A DNA stretch of 64,000 bases, taken from the NCBI GenBank assembly GCA_003388505.1, contig QQVO01000058.1, positions 50,087-114,086 of the forward strand, read 5' to 3'. How positions within the stretch are numbered: the stretch's first letter is position 1; each line of letters starts with the position of its first letter. The translations under genes were made by a program, and so were the position numbers. Source of the DNA: Planctomycetota bacterium. Lineage in GTDB: Bacteria; Planctomycetota; Planctomycetia; Planctomycetales; Planctomycetaceae. Positions 61,828-64,000 of this stretch are shown piece after piece. The notes below the pieces were generated by a model. The model was given only the letters and a program-made list of their open reading frames with translations, did no database searches and was not told the DNA's origin.

Positions 61828-63309
61828 ATGCTCCACATCCCCGGCAGCCCGAAACAACTCTGCGGCGGCGTGACGCGGCGCGAGTTGCTGCAGATCGGCG
61901 GCATCGGCGCGCTCGGGATGGGACTCGACGGAGCCCTGCAGGCGGAGCAGCCCGGCTCGCAGGCAAAGGCCAAATCGTGCATCTTCGTCTTTCTCTTCGG
62001 TTCGCCGCCGCAACATGAAACGTTTGATCCCAAACCGGACGCCGCCACCGAGATTCAGGGGGAGATGGGACCGATCAGCACGTCGCTGCCCGGCGTGCAA
62101 TTCTGCGAGGGACTGCCGAGGATCGCGCAGGTCGCCGACCGATTGACGGTGGTGCGGTCAATGACCCACCCCTACCCGATCCACTGCTGCGCCTACGTGA
62201 TGACCGGAATGCCGGTCTACAGCATCCCGCTGGAAACAGCGCCCCGTGCTCCCGAACACTGGCCATTCATGGGTTCGATCGTCGACTATCTCGACGCCGA
62301 GCGCATGGGAAACCGAATGGAGTCGCTGCCGCGGAATATCGGCTTGCCGTGGCGATTCTGTTCGCACGGCAGTTCTCCGCAGCAGGCCGGGCCGTACGGC
62401 GCGTTCCTGGGCAATGGATACGATCCGTTCTGGACCGACTTCGCCGGAGAGGGAACAACCGTCGTCCCCAAGCTCAACGCCGACAGCCAGACCGAAGAAG
62501 TCCTCGATCCCCACGCCGGCATCACGCCGGACGCTCGATTGCAGCTTGCCGCCGGGTGCAGGCTGCCGGAGGAGATTCCTCCGAACCGGTTCGATGCTCG
62601 ACGCCACCTGCTAGCGCAGTTCGATGCAGCGCGACCCGCGATGGACGCCGCAGGCGATTCGGGAGCCTACACGAGTCAGCAGGAGCGGGCGTTTTCACTG
62701 ATCGGTTCCCGGCAGATCCGGGAAGCGCTCGATGTCGGACGGGAATCGGAGGCCATGCGGGCGCAGTATGGAATGACCCTGTTCGGCCAGTCCTGCCTCG
62801 CAGCCCGCCGGCTGGTGGAAGCCGGTGCGCGGTTTGTTTCCGTCTTCTGGGATCCGTACGGTCCGCACGGCGCATCGGTCTGGGACACGCATTCCAATCA
62901 CTATCCGAGGCTCAGGAACTATCTGCTGCCGGTCTTCGATCAGTCGTTCTCCACATTGATCGCCGACTTGGGCGACCGCGGCTTGCTGGATGAGACGCTC
63001 GTCCTCTGCACGAGCGAACACGGCCGGACCCCGCAACTCGACTCCAAACCGACCGGCGGCGCGCGGCATCACTGGTCGCGCGCCTATTCGTCGGTGTTCG
63101 CAGGCGGCGGAATGGCCCGCGGCCAAGTCGTCGGCGAAACCGACGCCCTCGGCGGCGACGTGGTGCAGACTCCGATTTCTCCCAAGGACATGCAGGCGAC
63201 CGCCTACCATCTGCTCGGTTATCCCGAATCGACGACCGTCCCCGACCAACAGGGACGCCCTCACCCAATCGCCGGCAGCGGGCGCGTGCGGCACGAACTG
63301 TTTGGATAG
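61828..63309 (+). CDS. DUF1501 family exported protein (paralogue 4 of 4)
   Basis: This is a 493-residue DUF1501 protein. The leader is VTRRELLQIGGIGALGMGLD. FVFLFGSPPQHETFDPKPDA replaces the usual GGPSHID motif, and VVRSMTHPYPIHCCAYVMTG is the next block. CTSEHGRTPQLDSKPTGGAR and HHWSRAYSSVFAGGGMARGQ are near the C-terminus. The motif variant (PPQHETFD) suggests a distinct subgroup. The ATG at 61828 is preceded by a TTG at 61825. It is divergent from the DUF1501 gene ending at 60272. Confidence 0.9.
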   Translation: MLHIPGSPKQLCGGVTRRELLQIGGIGALGMGLDGALQAEQPGSQAKAKSCIFVFLFGSPPQHETFDPKPDAATEIQGEMGPISTSLPGVQFCEGLPRIAQVADRLTVVRSMTHPYPIHCCAYVMTGMPVYSIPLETAPRAPEHWPFMGSIVDYLDAERMGNRMESLPRNIGLPWRFCSHGSSPQQAGPYGAFLGNGYDPFWTDFAGEGTTVVPKLNADSQTEEVLDPHAGITPDARLQLAAGCRLPEEIPPNRFDARRHLLAQFDAARPAMDAAGDSGAYTSQQERAFSLIGSRQIREALDVGRESEAMRAQYGMTLFGQSCLAARRLVEAGARFVSVFWDPYGPHGASVWDTHSNHYPRLRNYLLPVFDQSFSTLIADLGDRGLLDETLVLCTSEHGRTPQLDSKPTGGARHHWSRAYSSVFAGGGMARGQVVGETDALGGDVVQTPISPKDMQATAYHLLGYPESTTVPDQQGRPHPIAGSGRVRHELFG

Positions 63310-63757
63310 GGCGCTTTGCGAAGGAATTTCGACGTCACCACGCTCTGCGCACCCAACCCCGCACAGGTAGAAGGCGCGAACGAATCGTTCGTGTTGACTC
63401 CCGCCGCCAGCAGGTACCTCCCGGGACTGGAGCAAGGTCCGACCGGGAACCGACGCGTCACTCCTGGCGGCCGGAGCGGACCTTGATCACCCGCGAACAG
63501 ACCTTCGCCCTTCACTCCGGGCCGGCCGGCCCACTTTTTTTCACCCCCGTAGCAGCGAACCCACAAGCGATACAGCCAGCACTCAAGGCAACAGCACGCC
63601 CCGCAGAATTGCCGCGACAAGAACACGAGAACACAGTCAGGGCGCCGCTCTTCTTCGATTCTTGCGATTCTCGCGCCCGTCCTCCGCCGCACGACCGCTC
63701 CCCCTCTCGGAGCGCACGCTGCCAGCGTGCGCAGCGCGCCCTCCCCACCCCGATTCC

Positions 63758-63773
63758 GGCGAGCCGCGCGGCG
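63758..63773 (-). repeat. Dispersed repeat, copy J (truncated)
   Basis: GGCGAGCCGCGCGGCG is the last 16 bases of the repeat in reverse orientation. The expected gtcagcc part is replaced by ttatagc, so this copy is broken. Confidence 0.6.
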
Positions 63774-63905
63774 TTATAGCGCTTTGCAAGTCAGTGTCGG
63801 CGATCTGTCTCGCGGATTCTCGTCCTCGACAGTCCAAACACCGCTCGACGCGGACACATGGTAGAGCAATTAGCCCGGATTATTCATCAGCATCCAACAA
63901 AAGTA

Positions 63906-63962
63906 GCCTCCGCTGCGTCTTAAGTGTGTTCAACAATCTCACTTCGGACGCAGACAGGAGGC
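63906..63962. repeat. Inverted repeat covering the Shine-Dalgarno of the right-edge gene
   Basis: GCCTCCGCTGCGTC (63906-63919) pairs with GACGCAGACAGGAGGC (63947-63962), with a small bulge. The stem covers the AGGAGG ahead of the ATG at 63965/63968, so translation could be blocked in read-through transcripts. This arrangement is common in insertion sequences. Confidence 0.45.
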
Positions 63963-63964
63963 GG

Positions 63965-64000
63965 ATGATGAGTGTACAGACTGTTTGGTCGGAATGTCTC
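63965..64000 (+). CDS. Start of a gene cut by the right edge (transposase or unknown)
   Basis: Two ATGs (63965 and 63968) follow AGGAGGCGG, and the first residues read MSVQTVWSECL. Twelve residues cannot identify a family. The upstream palindrome and the tagcccggattattcatcag sequence (63871-63890) make an insertion-sequence transposase plausible, but WxxCL-type starts also occur in DnaA. The assignment is unresolved. Confidence 0.3.
   Translation, partial: MMSVQTVWSECL

Larger units (their letters stand above)
63310..63964. other. Gene-free region of about 650 bp before the right edge
   Basis: The longest frames here have no start or coding character. It holds a truncated copy of the dispersed repeat (63758-63773), a run of T at 63533-63539, and the inverted repeat at 63906-63962 before the last ATG. 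Otherwise I see nothing. Confidence 0.45.

Noticed and set aside
63261..63692. A 143-codon minus-strand frame at the right end
   Set aside because: It overlaps the end of a DUF1501 gene on the plus strand, and its Cys/Gly-rich composition is typical of random GC-rich DNA.

Overview
The window is GC-rich bacterial DNA and very probably comes from a planctomycete (Planctomycetota). The evidence is the set of families typical of that phylum: four DUF1501 proteins, one PSCyt1/DUF1549/DUF1553 cytochrome-type protein, a DUF1559 pseudopilin-like protein, a DUF4058 gene, a DUF6807 (PmoA-like) protein, an iduronate-2-sulfatase-like sulfatase, and several large exported proteins that fuse propellers to enzymes. 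I saw no rRNA, tRNA or CRISPR array. I do not assign a genus.

Layout. 1-10.8 kb: the N-terminus of an ArnT/PMT-type glycosyltransferase cut by the left edge, an unknown protein, a frameshifted GNAT gene, an exported ArsC-like protein, a beta-helix protein, a DUF1501 protein, a HEAT-repeat DNA-alkylation-repair homologue, a DEDDh exonuclease, a CvpA-like protein, dtd and a CPBP-PDZ membrane protease. 11-24.5 kb: two tandem nucleoside-transporter-like MFS genes, an aldo/keto reductase, an esterase, a sulfatase, a propeller-SGNH hydrolase fusion, an HPP membrane protein, a WD40-oxidoreductase fusion and an outer-membrane-like protein. 24.8-37.5 kb: a two-gene persulfide-oxidation cluster, a zeta-toxin-like pair coupled to a 1219-residue FG-GAP protein, a DEAD-box RNA helicase behind tandem hairpins, a CheY-like regulator, a LarA-like protein, an ArfB-like release factor and a membrane protein with a FlgG-like domain. 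37.7-43.5 kb: a DUF1501 gene facing a PSCyt1/DUF1553 gene, a 29-residue basic protein and a DUF4434-like protein. 43.7-47.5 kb: sucC and sucD, separated by an MntA/HepT toxin-antitoxin pair and DUF4058 genes, all on the same strand. 47.6-64 kb: DUF1559, a PilB/GspE-like ATPase, a zinc-ribbon protein, a large exported protein, nadA, gltA, DUF6807, truD, small proteins, two divergent DUF1501 genes, and a gene or mobile element beginning at the right edge.

Gene cooperation. gltA and sucCD are TCA-cycle genes and nadA supplies NAD. The DUF442 and ETHE1-rhodanese genes form a sulfide or persulfide detoxification unit. The sulfatase, esterase, SGNH and DUF1501/DUF1553 proteins fit the exported degradative machinery of planctomycetes. 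Two toxin-antitoxin-like modules are embedded in larger operons: MntA/HepT in sucCD, and the zeta-like pair behind the FG-GAP gene.

Intergenic DNA carries a dispersed repeat of about 31 bp (core GGCTGACGCCGCSCGGCTCGCC) in at least ten places, degenerate cgcaaag/acgcgg repeats, and several hairpins.
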